Source of the DNA: Phycisphaerales bacterium
GTDB taxonomy: Bacteria > Planctomycetota > Phycisphaerae > Phycisphaerales > UBA1924
Length of the DNA stretch: 39,648 nucleotides
Assembly (NCBI GenBank): GCA_020853975.1
Contig: JADYXW010000026.1
Span: 1-39,648 of the forward strand
Reading direction: 5' to 3'
In this document: one piece after another, positions 6,745 to 15,080 of the stretch
Layout: the number at the start of each line of letters is the position of its first letter
Numbering within the stretch: the stretch's first letter is position 1
Program-made: the position numbers and the translations under genes
Notes under the pieces: model-generated
The model's input: the letters and a program-made list of their open reading frames with translations, nothing else
The model's database searches: none
Told to the model about the DNA's origin: nothing

Positions 6745-8515
6745 ATGATGGACAAGCCTGGGAAACCGCTCGGAAGGCAGGCGCCGGATCCGCTCGAGTG
6801 GTGGGTCCCCATCCGGATCACCGCCATCTACATCATCGTGGGGCTCCTGTGGATCGGGCTGTCGGACCGTGCCGCTGAGGCTCTCGCGGGTTCGTTCGCC
6901 GAATCGGCCCGGTTCCAGACGATCAAGGGCAGCTTCTATGTTCTGGCGACGGGCGCGCTGCTGCTGCTGCTGATCCGTTCGTACACGAGACGCCTGCTGG
7001 TGACGCGGCGCGCTCTCAGGGCGAGCGAGCGCCGCCACCGGGAACTCCTCGACGAGGCGCCGGTCGCGATCGTCCTGCTCTCACAGGGATGCATCGAGTA
7101 TCGGAACAAGGTCGCACGCTCGCTCCTGGGAGACCTGCCGGAGAACACACCCTTCGCCGGGCTCGTGGCCGCCGAGTCACGCGAGTTTCTGGAGGCCATC
7201 CTGCGAGAGCCCGGCGCCACTTGCCGCACAGCCAGCCGCCCTGAACTGCTGCTGCACCTCCCGGGCAGCGAGGCCGCGCGCCTGGTCTCGGTCTTCGCCT
7301 GCGAGTCACCTTCGTACCCGGGCCGTATCCAGCTCGCCCTGCAGGACGTGACGGAGCTGAGGCAACTGGAGACGATCGCCGCCCACGCCCAGAAGATGGA
7401 GGCGGTGGGCCAGCTCGCCACCCACGTCACCCACGAGTTCAACAACATCCTGACCGCGATCCTGGGGCACGCCGCGATCGCCCGGGCCTCGGCCCCTCCA
7501 GAGCTTGCCGGGCCGATCTCGGGCATCGAATCCGTAGGGAAGATCGCCCGGGGGCTGACGCGCTCCATGCTCAGCCTGGCCCGCGCCAAACCCTCCGACC
7601 GCCGGCCCGTCGCGATCGCGCCCCTCCTCACGGAATCGGTCGAGCTCATCAAGGGCGTCCTGCCCCGGTCGGTCCGCGTGCACCTGGACACCTCGCTTGT
7701 GAGCGGCCTGGTCTGCACCGTCGACGCGTCCCAGATCAAACAGGCCATCCTCAACCTCGCCATCAACGCGAGGGACGCCATGCCCGGGGGGGGGCCACCT
7801 CCGTATCGCGGCCCGCCCGCGGGCCGGCCCCACCGGCGCCGAGGGCATCAGCATCGACATCGTCGACACCGGCAACGGCATGTCCAACGAGGTTCGCGAC
7901 AAGATCTTCACGCCCTTCTTCACCACCAAGCCTCAGGGCCGGGGCAGCGGCCTGGGCCTCACGATCTCCCGGAGCATCATCGAGGACCACCACGGGTCGA
8001 TCACCGTCGCTTCCAGCCCGGGACACGGCTCGACATTCAGCATCTGGCTGCCCGCGGATCGCGCCCCCGCCGCCCCCGCCGCCCCCGCCGCGGCAGCCGC
8101 GCCCAAGTACTCTCGCCAACTCGGCCTGATTCTCGTCGGGGAGGACAACGGAGGCGTCCGCGACGTGATCTGCCACATCCTCCGTAGCCGCGGGCATGAG
8201 ATCATCCCCGCTGCCGATGGCCGGGGCGTGATCGAGGCGATCGACCGCCACGCGGAGCACCTCGCGCTGCTCATGCTCGACATCGACCTCCCCTCGGTCG
8301 CCGGCCCCGAGTGCCTCGCCCACGCCCGCACGCGCTCCGCCTCGATCCCGTGCCTGCTCACCTCGGGCGGCGCGATGCCCACGCTCTCCCCCGACCTCAC
8401 GGCACACACCCGCTTCCTCGCCAAGCCCTTCGCGATGGACGACCTGCTCGACGCTGTGGACGCACTCCTCTCCGAGTGCCCGCCTCCAAGGGCCGACCAC
8501 ACCGCCCGCGACTAG
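6745..8515 (+). pseudogene. Hybrid sensor histidine kinase, interrupted by a +1 frameshift in a G9 run
   Basis: The reading frame from ATG 6745 (or 6748) encodes two membrane segments (about 21-41 and 60-80), a PAS-like sensor region (about 90-205), and a HisKA dimerisation domain with phospho-acceptor His230 in THEFNN, then the N-box NLAINARDAMPG. At 7786-7794 there are nine G. Removing one G restores an uninterrupted protein: GISIDIVDTGNGM (G1 box), FTPFFTTK, GRGSGLGL (G2 box), GSTFSIWLP, an Ala-Pro linker, then a receiver domain with acidic pair GED, phospho-acceptor Asp (codon at 8279, LMLDIDLP), Thr-Ser in LLTSGG and Lys in LAKPF. As written, the protein stops at 8187 without an ATPase domain. 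The intact gene would be about 589 aa. The break may be a homopolymer sequencing error, real decay, or phase variation; the intact downstream motifs favour error or recent or reversible change. Confidence 0.85.
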
Positions 8516-8530
8516 GGGCACGGACCCCCT

Positions 8531-8932
8531 GTGCCCCGAACAACGACCCCAACCGGCCTCAGCCGGGCCGACCTCTCGCTCCACCCGGCGGGCGAGCCCG
8601 CGAAATCCCATCGCACGGTGCGGGCGCTCCGCCGCAGCGTGCTCAGCGCCGCACCGATGGCCTCCGAGGCCATCAGGTTTCGCGTGCTCTGCTACTACCA
8701 CGCCGACGCGTACTTCGGCGCCATCGGCGGCAACATCTGCATGATCGAGGTCAAGAAGGGCCGCGTACTCCTCTCGTTCATCCATGGCAGCCTGCTCGAG
8801 GACCCGGGCTCGCGCCTCACCGGCACCGGCAAGTTCAAACGGTTCGCCCGCGTTGACTCGCCCGGTGACGCCGAGGACCCTGCGATCCGGGCCCTGGTGA
8901 CGCGGGCCGCGGCGCTCCGCCCCTGGGACTGA
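8531..8932 (+). CDS. DUF1801 (YdhG-like) domain protein
   Basis: A 133-aa soluble protein. Residues 50-130 match the DUF1801 family: CYYHADAYFGAIGG, ICMIEVKKG, VLLSFIHG and a C-terminal PAIRALVTRAAA helix, with the N-terminal VRALRRSVLSAAP helix. The biochemical function of the family is unknown. The start is GTG 8531, 15 nt after the kinase stop; AGGGG at 8514-8518 is a weak, distant Shine-Dalgarno and also pairs with CCCCT just before the GTG. It probably reads through from the kinase gene. Confidence 0.75.
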   Translation: MPRTTTPTGLSRADLSLHPAGEPAKSHRTVRALRRSVLSAAPMASEAIRFRVLCYYHADAYFGAIGGNICMIEVKKGRVLLSFIHGSLLEDPGSRLTGTGKFKRFARVDSPGDAEDPAIRALVTRAAALRPWD

Positions 8933-8958
8933 TCACAGCGCGGGAGGGCCCCGGCCGC

Positions 8959-8964
8959 TACCCT
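8959..8964 (+). promoter_or_regulatory. TACCCT -10-like element, 6 nt before start
   Basis: TACCCT ends exactly 6 nt before ATG 8971, and no Shine-Dalgarno lies between. This predicts leaderless transcription of the HD-like gene. No recognisable -35. Confidence 0.45.
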
Positions 8965-8970
8965 CTGGTC

Positions 8971-9555
8971 ATGCCCACGCACACCACCGCTGACATCGCC
9001 ACGCTCTTCCCCAACCTGATGGACATCCAGGACAGGGCGCTGCGCGACAACGTCGCCGCCGTCTGGAACGAGGCCCTCAACTCCGGCTGCGGCGGGAAGG
9101 GCTGGACCTTCGACGAGATCCGCGCCATCCCCTTCACCCTCCTCGCGGGCAACATCGACCTCCGCTTCGTCGAGCACCTCAACTCCTGCTGCAAGCAGTG
9201 CATCGCCATCACGGGCGTCCTCCGCGAGGTCTTCGGCTCGCGCGTCCCCATCCACCTCGACCACCTCATCGCGGGCTCACTCCTCGCCGACGTGGGCAAG
9301 ATGCTCGAGTTCGACAAGGATGCCTCGGGCAAGGTCATCAAGGGCCGCTTCGGTGACATGCTCCGCCACCCGTTCAGCGGCGTGGCGCTCTGCTACAAGC
9401 ACCACATCCCCGCGGAGGTCATGCACATCATCGCCACCCACTCGCACGAGGGCGACAAGGTGGACCGCACCATCGAGTCGTGGATCTTCCACCACGCCGA
9501 CTTCATCGACTTTGACATCGCGAAAGTACTGGGGAAGAAGGCCGCCGGGAAATAG
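8971..9555 (+). CDS. HD-like phosphohydrolase with altered HD doublet
   Basis: A 194-aa cytoplasmic protein. The layout matches HD/HDIG metal-dependent phosphohydrolases: EHLNSC near residues 68-73, HLIAGSLLADVGKMLEF near 98-114, RHPFSGVAL near 131-139, HIIATHSHEGDK near 152-163 and a late HHADFIDFD. The usual His-Asp pair in the LLHDIGK position reads Ala-Asp here, so one expected metal ligand is missing while the Asp, RHPxxG and later His residues remain. It may bind a single metal, use another His, or act as a sensor. The substrate is unknown; the family includes nucleotide and cyclic-nucleotide hydrolases. The PAC2 gene begins 39 nt downstream. Confidence 0.75.
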   Translation: MPTHTTADIATLFPNLMDIQDRALRDNVAAVWNEALNSGCGGKGWTFDEIRAIPFTLLAGNIDLRFVEHLNSCCKQCIAITGVLREVFGSRVPIHLDHLIAGSLLADVGKMLEFDKDASGKVIKGRFGDMLRHPFSGVALCYKHHIPAEVMHIIATHSHEGDKVDRTIESWIFHHADFIDFDIAKVLGKKAAGK

Positions 9556-9582
9556 CCGCTCGCGGCCGAAGCTCAGACCCGC

Positions 9583-9588
9583 TAGGCT
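9583..9588 (+). promoter_or_regulatory. TAGGCT -10-like element, 6 nt before start
   Basis: TAGGCT ends exactly 6 nt before ATG 9595, matching the spacing at the HD-like gene just upstream. No Shine-Dalgarno is visible, so a leaderless start is inferred. Confidence 0.4.
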
Positions 9589-9594
9589 ACCGCG

Positions 9595-10569
9595 ATGTCC
9601 AGCCCAGGCGGCTCGCCCGCCGAACCCACGCCCCCGCCCGCGTCCTCGCAGCGCAAGTGGCTCGTCGCCGCGTGGCCCGGCATGGGCAACGTCGCCGTCA
9701 TCGCCGCCGGGTACCTCATCCAGAAGCTCGCGCTGCGCCCCGTCGCGGAACTCGGCACGCCCGGCCTATTCGACATCAAAGACGTGGAGATCGAAAAGGG
9801 CGTCATCACCACGCCCCGCCAGCCCCGCAGCCTGCTCTTCCGCATGCCAGAGCCCAACCCGGCCCTGGACCTCACCGTGTTCCTGGGCGAGGCCCAGCCG
9901 GACCACGGCGTCTTCGCGCTCGCGCAGGGACTGCTCGAGCACACCGAGGAATACGGCATCAACCGGGTCATCACCTTCGCGTCCATGTCCACGCCCATGG
10001 ACCCGCGTCAGCAGCCCCGCGTCTTCGGCGCCGCCACGTCGGGCTCGCTCCTCGACGAGATCTTGCGCGCTGAGGTACAGGTCATGAACGACGGGCAGAT
10101 CGGCGGGCTCAACGGCGTGCTGCTCGGAGCCGCGGCGCAGCGCTCCCTCGATGGACTGTGCCTGCTCGGAGAGATTCCCTACTACGCCGCGGGTGTGGGA
10201 AACCCGAAGGCGGCCAAGGCCGTGCTTGACGCCTTTTGTGTGCTCTCTCGCCTGGATCTGGACCTGGACGAACTCGCCCGCCACGCCGAGGCCATGGAAG
10301 AGTCTCTTCTGAAACTCCAGGCAGAAACATCCGTCGACACCGACGAAGAAGAGGAGATCGCGAGCGAGGCGACCCCGCCCCCCGACCGCGAGCCCAAGGA
10401 CGCGCCGTCCGAGCCGGACCCCGCGACGCTGGACCGCATCGAGCGTCTTTTCGCCGAGGCCCGCCGCGACCGGGCCAAGGTCGTGAATCTGAAGCAGGAA
10501 CTCGACCGCACCGGCCTCTTTCGCCGCTTCGAGGACCGCTTTCTCGACCTCTTCAAGCGCGCGGAGTGA
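9595..10569 (+). CDS. PAC2 family (proteasome assembly chaperone-like) protein
   Basis: A 324-aa cytoplasmic protein. After a Pro-rich N-terminus, residues 20-215 match the PAC2 family: WLVAAWPGMGNVAVIAAGYL near 22-41, an FxDIKDVEIEKG segment, NRVITFASMSTPM near 122-134, an NGVLLGAA turn, GLCLLGEIPYYA and GNPKAAKAVLDAF. An acidic linker (TDEEEE, about 245-250) leads to a charged C-terminal helix pair with LFAEARRD and FEDRFLDLFKRAE. Bacterial PAC2 proteins are often annotated as ATP-grasp-associated or proteasome-chaperone-like with no proven role; no proteasome gene is in the window. Its last 17 nt overlap the convergent O-antigen ligase gene. Confidence 0.8.
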   Translation: MSSPGGSPAEPTPPPASSQRKWLVAAWPGMGNVAVIAAGYLIQKLALRPVAELGTPGLFDIKDVEIEKGVITTPRQPRSLLFRMPEPNPALDLTVFLGEAQPDHGVFALAQGLLEHTEEYGINRVITFASMSTPMDPRQQPRVFGAATSGSLLDEILRAEVQVMNDGQIGGLNGVLLGAAAQRSLDGLCLLGEIPYYAAGVGNPKAAKAVLDAFCVLSRLDLDLDELARHAEAMEESLLKLQAETSVDTDEEEEIASEATPPPDREPKDAPSEPDPATLDRIERLFAEARRDRAKVVNLKQELDRTGLFRRFEDRFLDLFKRAE

Positions 10570-11887
10570 CCCACTCGCCCACCCTGGGAGGAAGCCATCC
10601 CGGGCAGAGCGCCAGCAGTACCCCGAGCACCGCCGCCGATTGCCCGTTCACCTGCCACGCGTCGAACGGCACCATGAGCAGGAGCCCCACCAGCGCCCAC
10701 GCGGGCCCCTGGGCATATCCGACGCCGGCCCGCATCCCGGCGTGCACCCCCGCGCCCACCCACGCCAGCAGCAGGAGCGCCCCGACAACGCCCCCGGTCG
10801 CCGCCGCCTGCAGAATGGCGTTGTGGCAGTGCCCGTGGTCGCTCCCGCGAAAGCGGGCGAAGGCCGCCGCATCGCGCCGATCCGCGTGCGCCGCCACCCA
10901 CGCCGAATAGCCGCCCGCGCCGACACCCGCGACCGGGTCGGAGCCCACCGCGTCCACGGCCCAGATCGCCATGAGCACACGCAGCCCGTTGTCCGAGTTG
11001 TAATCGTCCTGTTTCAGCGCCCGGCTCGCCTCGGTCCACACCGCCGAAACGCGCGCGGACAGCACGTCGCCCACGCTGACCCACACCCCGGCACCCACCA
11101 CCAGCGAGACAATCGCCGCGGCGATCACCGGCTTCCAGGCGCGAGCCCGCAGAACGGCCGCACCCGCGCACAGCACGATCAGCCCCGCCGCCGCGATCCA
11201 CGCCCCGCGCGTGCCGGTGACGCCGATGCCCGCGAGGCTCACCGCGGCACCCGCGAGCCCGGCCCACCTTTGCCAGCCCCTGCCCATGAGCCCCGCCGGC
11301 AGGTGCAGCCCCAGCGCCGTGACCAGCACCAGCCCCGCGTACACAGGTGGCCACCACCCACCCACGCGCCCCGGGCCATGATCCACGAAGCCCGGGACCA
11401 GCCAGTCCACACCCTCGTGCTCCGCCCACCACACCACGACCTGAGCCACGTTGCCCGCGAGACACCCGACCGCCATCGCCCCGATCAGGATGCCCCGCCA
11501 TCGCAGCACGGGCCATATCGCGAGCACCGCCAACCCGAACCGGAGCGCGCCCCATTGTTCCAGCCCCCTCACCCGGTCAGGGGTCCAGAAAAGGCCGATC
11601 GCCGTCCACGCCGCGAACGCCAGCCCCAAGAGCGTGACGGGTTGGAGCAGGACGTACTTCTGAGTCCCCCGGACCGCCACCAGCCCGATCAGCCAGATCG
11701 ACACCAGCACCCACACGCCGATCTCCGGGGCAGTCATGGGCAGGCCCACCGAGGCGCAGAACGCCGCGGCAAAGATCAGGTGCACCGCCTCGCCCCGCGG
11801 CAGCCGGTCCGACTGCGCGCGAAAGGCCCGCTCAGCCCCGAACCGGTTTATCCATGGCGCCGTAAGGGTTTTGTTGATCATCCTCAT
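10553..11887 (-). CDS. O-antigen ligase / polymerase-like (Wzy/WaaL) membrane protein
   Basis: A 444-aa polytopic inner-membrane protein with about ten hydrophobic segments. It matches the O-antigen ligase family (Wzy_C) by overall topology, the GTRGAW motif in a central loop, the large periplasmic loop containing SDNGLRVLMAIWAVDAV then GVGAGGY, and HGHCHNAILQAAATGG. Such enzymes move or polymerise undecaprenyl-linked glycans on the periplasmic face. The start is ATG 11887 (ATG 11881 also possible), preceded by TACGCT 5 nt upstream. Upstream in-frame sequence is basic, lacks membrane segments, and would run antisense into the next gene. The 3' end overlaps the PAC2 gene by 17 nt. It could serve the same glycan economy as the glycosyltransferase operon at 15067-22050, but no direct link is visible. 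Confidence 0.8.
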   Translation of the reverse strand: MRMINKTLTAPWINRFGAERAFRAQSDRLPRGEAVHLIFAAAFCASVGLPMTAPEIGVWVLVSIWLIGLVAVRGTQKYVLLQPVTLLGLAFAAWTAIGLFWTPDRVRGLEQWGALRFGLAVLAIWPVLRWRGILIGAMAVGCLAGNVAQVVVWWAEHEGVDWLVPGFVDHGPGRVGGWWPPVYAGLVLVTALGLHLPAGLMGRGWQRWAGLAGAAVSLAGIGVTGTRGAWIAAAGLIVLCAGAAVLRARAWKPVIAAAIVSLVVGAGVWVSVGDVLSARVSAVWTEASRALKQDDYNSDNGLRVLMAIWAVDAVGSDPVAGVGAGGYSAWVAAHADRRDAAAFARFRGSDHGHCHNAILQAAATGGVVGALLLLAWVGAGVHAGMRAGVGYAQGPAWALVGLLLMVPFDAWQVNGQSAAVLGVLLALCPGWLPPRVGEWVTPRA

Positions 11888-11892
11888 CCGCC

Positions 11893-11898
11893 AGCGTA
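11893..11898 (-). promoter_or_regulatory. TACGCT -10-like element, 5 nt before start
   Basis: On the minus strand TACGCT ends 5 nt before ATG 11887. Only GGCGG intervenes, so a leaderless or near-leaderless mRNA is inferred. Confidence 0.35.
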
Positions 11899-12004
11899 AC
11901 CGATCGGTCACCCGGTCGAAACCGGAGCCCGCGCCATCGGTATCACCCTTGGTTGGGGCGGGATAGGGGCTGGATCGGGGCTGGGCCCCGGTCGATAGCC
12001 GGTG

Positions 12005-12010
12005 TACCCT
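12005..12010 (+). promoter_or_regulatory. TACCCT -10-like element of the coiled-coil membrane protein gene
   Basis: TACCCT lies 25 nt before ATG 12036, with GGAGG at 12026-12030 five nt before the start. This is a conventional leader using the same hexamer type as the leaderless genes. Confidence 0.4.
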
Positions 12011-12035
12011 GTTCGCGAACCGATCGGAGGGGCCC

Positions 12036-13826
12036 ATGGGCGATATCCGCAGGGTTGTGCGCAAGGCGTTCTGGCGACTGATCGCCATCGACTCATTCCG
12101 CGTGCTGGCGGTGGTCCTCACCGCGGCGCTCGCCGGGTTGATCGTGACGCGCCTGGTCGAGCGCCTGTTCGCGCTCGGGGCCACGTTCGAGCCCCTGTGG
12201 CCCCGCATCTTCCTGTTCTCGGGCGCGGGCGTGGTGCTGCTGACCGCGATGATCTCGCTCCTGCGGCGCAAGCAGACCCTCGCGGTGGCCCGCGAGCTGG
12301 ACGAGCGCGCCGGGCTGAAGGAAGCGCTGAGCACCGCGCTGTACGTGGAAAAGACCGACGACCCCTGGTGCCGCGCCGTGGTCGAGTCCGCGTCCCGCAC
12401 CGCCGCGGGCGTGCGTGTGGACCGCGCGATCCCGATGGAAGCGCCCAAGGCCTGGCCCGCGCCCCTCGCGACCGGGCTCGCGCTGGTGCTGGCGTGGTAC
12501 GCGATCCCCGACTCCTGGGATCCCTTCGGGCACAACACCAAGAAGAACGAGGAGGTCCGCAAGGTTCAGCAGGTCCAGCAGGTCAAGGCCGAGATCCAGA
12601 AGAACGACGACAAGATCCGCGAGCTGCTGGCCAAGGCCAAGGTCGAGTTCGTGGAAGAACCCTCGCTCAATGAGGCGGCCGAGCAGAAGCCCGACATGAC
12701 CGACCCCGACGCGATGCGCCGCGCCGCTGTCAAGAAGCTCACCGACCTCGCGGACAAGCTCGAGACCCAGAAGGAAGGCGAGAAGGCGGCACAGATCGAA
12801 GCGCTCAAGGAGGCCATGCGCCAGCTCAAGCAGCCGGGCCAAGGCCCGCTCAACGAGTTCACGCGCCAGCTCGCCAAGGGCGATTTCAACAAGGCCCAGG
12901 AGCAGCTGCAGGAGCTCTCCAAGCAGCTCGCCAACGACCAGATGAACCCCGAGGAGAGGGCCGAGGCGAAGAAGCAGATGGAGAACCTGGCCAAGCAGCT
13001 CGAGAAGCTGGCCAACGACCAGCAGGACCTCGCCAAGAAGCTCGAGCAGCAGGGCCTGGACAAGAAGACCGCGGAGGAACTCGCCAAGAAGGCTTCCACC
13101 GGCAACCCCGAGGACCTGAAGCAGGCCCTGGAGCGGGCCAAGAACCTGACCCCCGAGCAGCAGAAGCAGCTCATGGAGATGGCCAAGTCCGCCCTGCAGT
13201 CTCAGGGCATGTGCGACAAGATGAGCGAGAGCCTCTCCAAGATGGCCCAGGGCATGAGCCAGGAGGGACTGCAGCAGGAGGGCATGGAGGGGATGAGCGA
13301 GCTCTCCAAGGCACTCTCCGAGGCGGAGATGATCGAGAGCGACATGCAGAACCTCGACGCGGCCCTCGACGAGGCCAAGAAGCAGCTCGCCGACATGGCC
13401 GGCCAGTGCATGGGCGGCGACCAGCCCGGTGAGTGCCAGGGGCAGGGCCAGGGCGCCTTCCGCGAGGGCACCAGCCGCAAGCTTGGCCAGGGGACCGGCG
13501 GCCCGGGCCGTGGCAACGGCGCCAGCCCCGAGTCATCCCCCGTGGATTACAAGATCGACAAGTCCAAGGCCAAGGTCGACAACGTGGGCGGACCGATCAT
13601 CGGCAGCCGCCTGGTCCAGGGCGAGCAGGTCCGGGGCGAGGCCAAGGCCCAGTTTGAGTCCGTCGTCGCCTCTTCCGCCCAGGAAGCCGCGGAAGCCATC
13701 GACGGCATGCAGGTCCCCCGCGAGTACCACGACGCCGTCAAGCACTACTTCGGGAACCTCGAAAAGAAGGTCAAGGACGCCCCGAAGGACGCGCCCAAAC
13801 CCGCCCCCGCCGGCAGCGGGAAGTAA
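12036..13826 (+). CDS. Membrane-anchored long coiled-coil protein (DUF4175-like, tentative)
   Basis: A 596-aa protein. Three hydrophobic segments (about residues 22-42, 57-78 and 145-163) anchor the N-terminus. Between them is RRKQTLAVARELDERAGLKEALSTAL, a pattern seen in large DUF4175/TIGR02302-like membrane proteins. From about 175 to 475 the protein is a long charged coiled coil rich in Gln, Lys, Glu and Leu (repeats such as KQLEKLAND and AKKLEQQG). A Gly/Gln-rich linker near 480-510 follows, then a C-terminal segment with VPREYHDAVKHYFGNLEKK, a motif also found at the ends of related planctomycete proteins. Function is unknown; an envelope or scaffold role is inferred. The start ATG 12036 has GGAGG 5 nt upstream. 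dnaN starts 78 nt downstream. Confidence 0.7.
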   Translation: MGDIRRVVRKAFWRLIAIDSFRVLAVVLTAALAGLIVTRLVERLFALGATFEPLWPRIFLFSGAGVVLLTAMISLLRRKQTLAVARELDERAGLKEALSTALYVEKTDDPWCRAVVESASRTAAGVRVDRAIPMEAPKAWPAPLATGLALVLAWYAIPDSWDPFGHNTKKNEEVRKVQQVQQVKAEIQKNDDKIRELLAKAKVEFVEEPSLNEAAEQKPDMTDPDAMRRAAVKKLTDLADKLETQKEGEKAAQIEALKEAMRQLKQPGQGPLNEFTRQLAKGDFNKAQEQLQELSKQLANDQMNPEERAEAKKQMENLAKQLEKLANDQQDLAKKLEQQGLDKKTAEELAKKASTGNPEDLKQALERAKNLTPEQQKQLMEMAKSALQSQGMCDKMSESLSKMAQGMSQEGLQQEGMEGMSELSKALSEAEMIESDMQNLDAALDEAKKQLADMAGQCMGGDQPGECQGQGQGAFREGTSRKLGQGTGGPGRGNGASPESSPVDYKIDKSKAKVDNVGGPIIGSRLVQGEQVRGEAKAQFESVVASSAQEAAEAIDGMQVPREYHDAVKHYFGNLEKKVKDAPKDAPKPAPAGSGK

Positions 13827-13870
13827 CACCAGAGCCGGCCCCGCACGGCCCGCCCCGGCCCCATCCCTGA

Positions 13871-13876
13871 TACACT
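13871..13876 (+). promoter_or_regulatory. TACACT -10-like element of dnaN
   Basis: TACACT sits 28 nt before ATG 13905, and AAGGGAG at 13891-13897 lies 7 nt before that ATG. This supports a separate dnaN promoter with a short leader. Confidence 0.4.
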
Positions 13877-13904
13877 CCCCCATTCATCAAAAGGGAGTGT
13901 GCGG

Positions 13905-15080
13905 ATGAAGGTCATTGTGGATCGCGGCGCCCTGCTCGACGGCATCAACCTGGTTTCCGGCGCGGTCGCGTCCAGAACCCCAAAGCCCCAGCTCACGTGC
14001 GTCAAGATCTCCGCGACCAAGCAGGGCGGGGCGGGCGAGCTGACCCTCGCGGCCACCGACGCCGAGGTCGCCCTCAAGCTGTCCCTCTCCAAGGTCGACG
14101 TGCAGACCCCCGGCGAGGTCCTCATCCCCGCCGACAAGCTCCGCCAGATCGTCTCCGCCGAGGAGAACGAACCCACCCTCACGCTCGAGTCCGAGGGAGA
14201 GGCGGTCCACATCCGTGGGGTCGACGCGCACTTCAAGGTCTTCGGCTACCCCGCCACCGACTTCCCGCCCATCCCGGACTTTGCGGGCGCGGTCAGCGGG
14301 AGCGGCTCCGCTAAGGCCAAGGCCGTCATGACCCACCCCGCGGGCTCCCTCTCGGAGCTCGTTTCCCGCACCCTGTTCGCCACCGCCCGCGAGAACAGCC
14401 GCTACGCGATCAACGGCGTGCTCATCAAGCGTGACGGGAAGCGCCTGGAGTTCGTCGCGACCGACGGGCGTCGCCTGGCGCTGGCCCGCGCGAACCTCGC
14501 CGCCGCCGAGAAGGACGCCAAGGCCGTCTCCTGCATCGTCCCCTCCAAGGCCCTGGTCATGCTCCAGAAGTTGATCCAGGAGCACGAGGAGCACGTGCAG
14601 ATCGCGATCACCGACAACCAGATTCTGTTCAGCTTCGGGACGCCCGCGAGCCCGGGCCGGGCGGTGCTCGTCAGCAACCTTGTCGAGGGCGCCTTCCCCC
14701 CCTACGAGGATGTGATCCCCCGCGATAACGACAAGAAGGTCACCTTCGACCGCGACGTCGTCACCTCCGCCGTCCGCAGGGCGGCGCTCCTCACCAACGA
14801 AGAGTCTCGTGGCGTCCGCATGGCCTTCAAGGGCAAGGCCCGCTCGCTCGAGCTCTCCAGCCGCGCCCCGGAGATGGGCGAGGCCAACGTGAAGGTCGAT
14901 CTCGCGGGCTACGACGGCGACGACCTGGAGATCGGCTTCAACCCCACCTTCCTTGTCGAGGCGCTGAAGGTCCTCACCGAGCCTCAGGTCATCCTCGAGC
15001 TCAAGGCGACGAACAAGCCCGGGCTCATCAAGTCAGGCAACGACTTCCTCTACGTCGTGATGCCCGTCAACCTGCAGTAG
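13905..15080 (+). CDS. dnaN: DNA polymerase III beta subunit (sliding clamp)
   Basis: A 391-aa protein forming the ring-shaped processivity clamp of the replicative polymerase. Recognisable parts are the start MKVIVDRGALLDGINLVSGA, the first-domain GELTLAATDAEVAL, FKVFGYPATDFPPIP near 108-122, the second-domain LFATARENSRYAINGVLI and EFVATDGRRLALA near 182-195, the third-domain LVEGAFPPYEDVIP, and the C-terminal YVVMPVNLQ equivalent to the usual YxxMPMRL ending. Length is close to the family norm (~370). The start is ATG 13905, since AAGGGAG is 7 nt upstream; an in-frame GTG at 13899 would sit only 1 nt from that site. No dnaA, recF or gyrB lies near, so this is not the classic origin cluster. 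Its last 14 nt overlap the convergent glycosyltransferase gene. Confidence 0.96.
   Translation: MKVIVDRGALLDGINLVSGAVASRTPKPQLTCVKISATKQGGAGELTLAATDAEVALKLSLSKVDVQTPGEVLIPADKLRQIVSAEENEPTLTLESEGEAVHIRGVDAHFKVFGYPATDFPPIPDFAGAVSGSGSAKAKAVMTHPAGSLSELVSRTLFATARENSRYAINGVLIKRDGKRLEFVATDGRRLALARANLAAAEKDAKAVSCIVPSKALVMLQKLIQEHEEHVQIAITDNQILFSFGTPASPGRAVLVSNLVEGAFPPYEDVIPRDNDKKVTFDRDVVTSAVRRAALLTNEESRGVRMAFKGKARSLELSSRAPEMGEANVKVDLAGYDGDDLEIGFNPTFLVEALKVLTEPQVILELKATNKPGLIKSGNDFLYVVMPVNLQ

Noticed and set aside
6664..7038. N-terminal extension of the cyanophycinase-like protein
   Set aside because: It would lie antisense within the kinase gene and push the lipoprotein signal into the middle of the protein.
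8044..8100. GCC/CCG-rich tract as a tandem repeat or phase-variable site
   Set aside because: It encodes the Ala-Pro linker between the ATPase and receiver domains, a common feature of GC-rich hybrid kinases.
11888..12562. Extension of the O-antigen ligase frame beyond 11887
   Set aside because: The added ~225 residues are basic with no membrane segment and run antisense through the coiled-coil gene.
13000..13500. Repeated AAG/CAG-rich DNA as a tandem repeat
   Set aside because: It reflects the Lys/Gln/Glu coiled-coil composition; no exact DNA repeat unit is seen.
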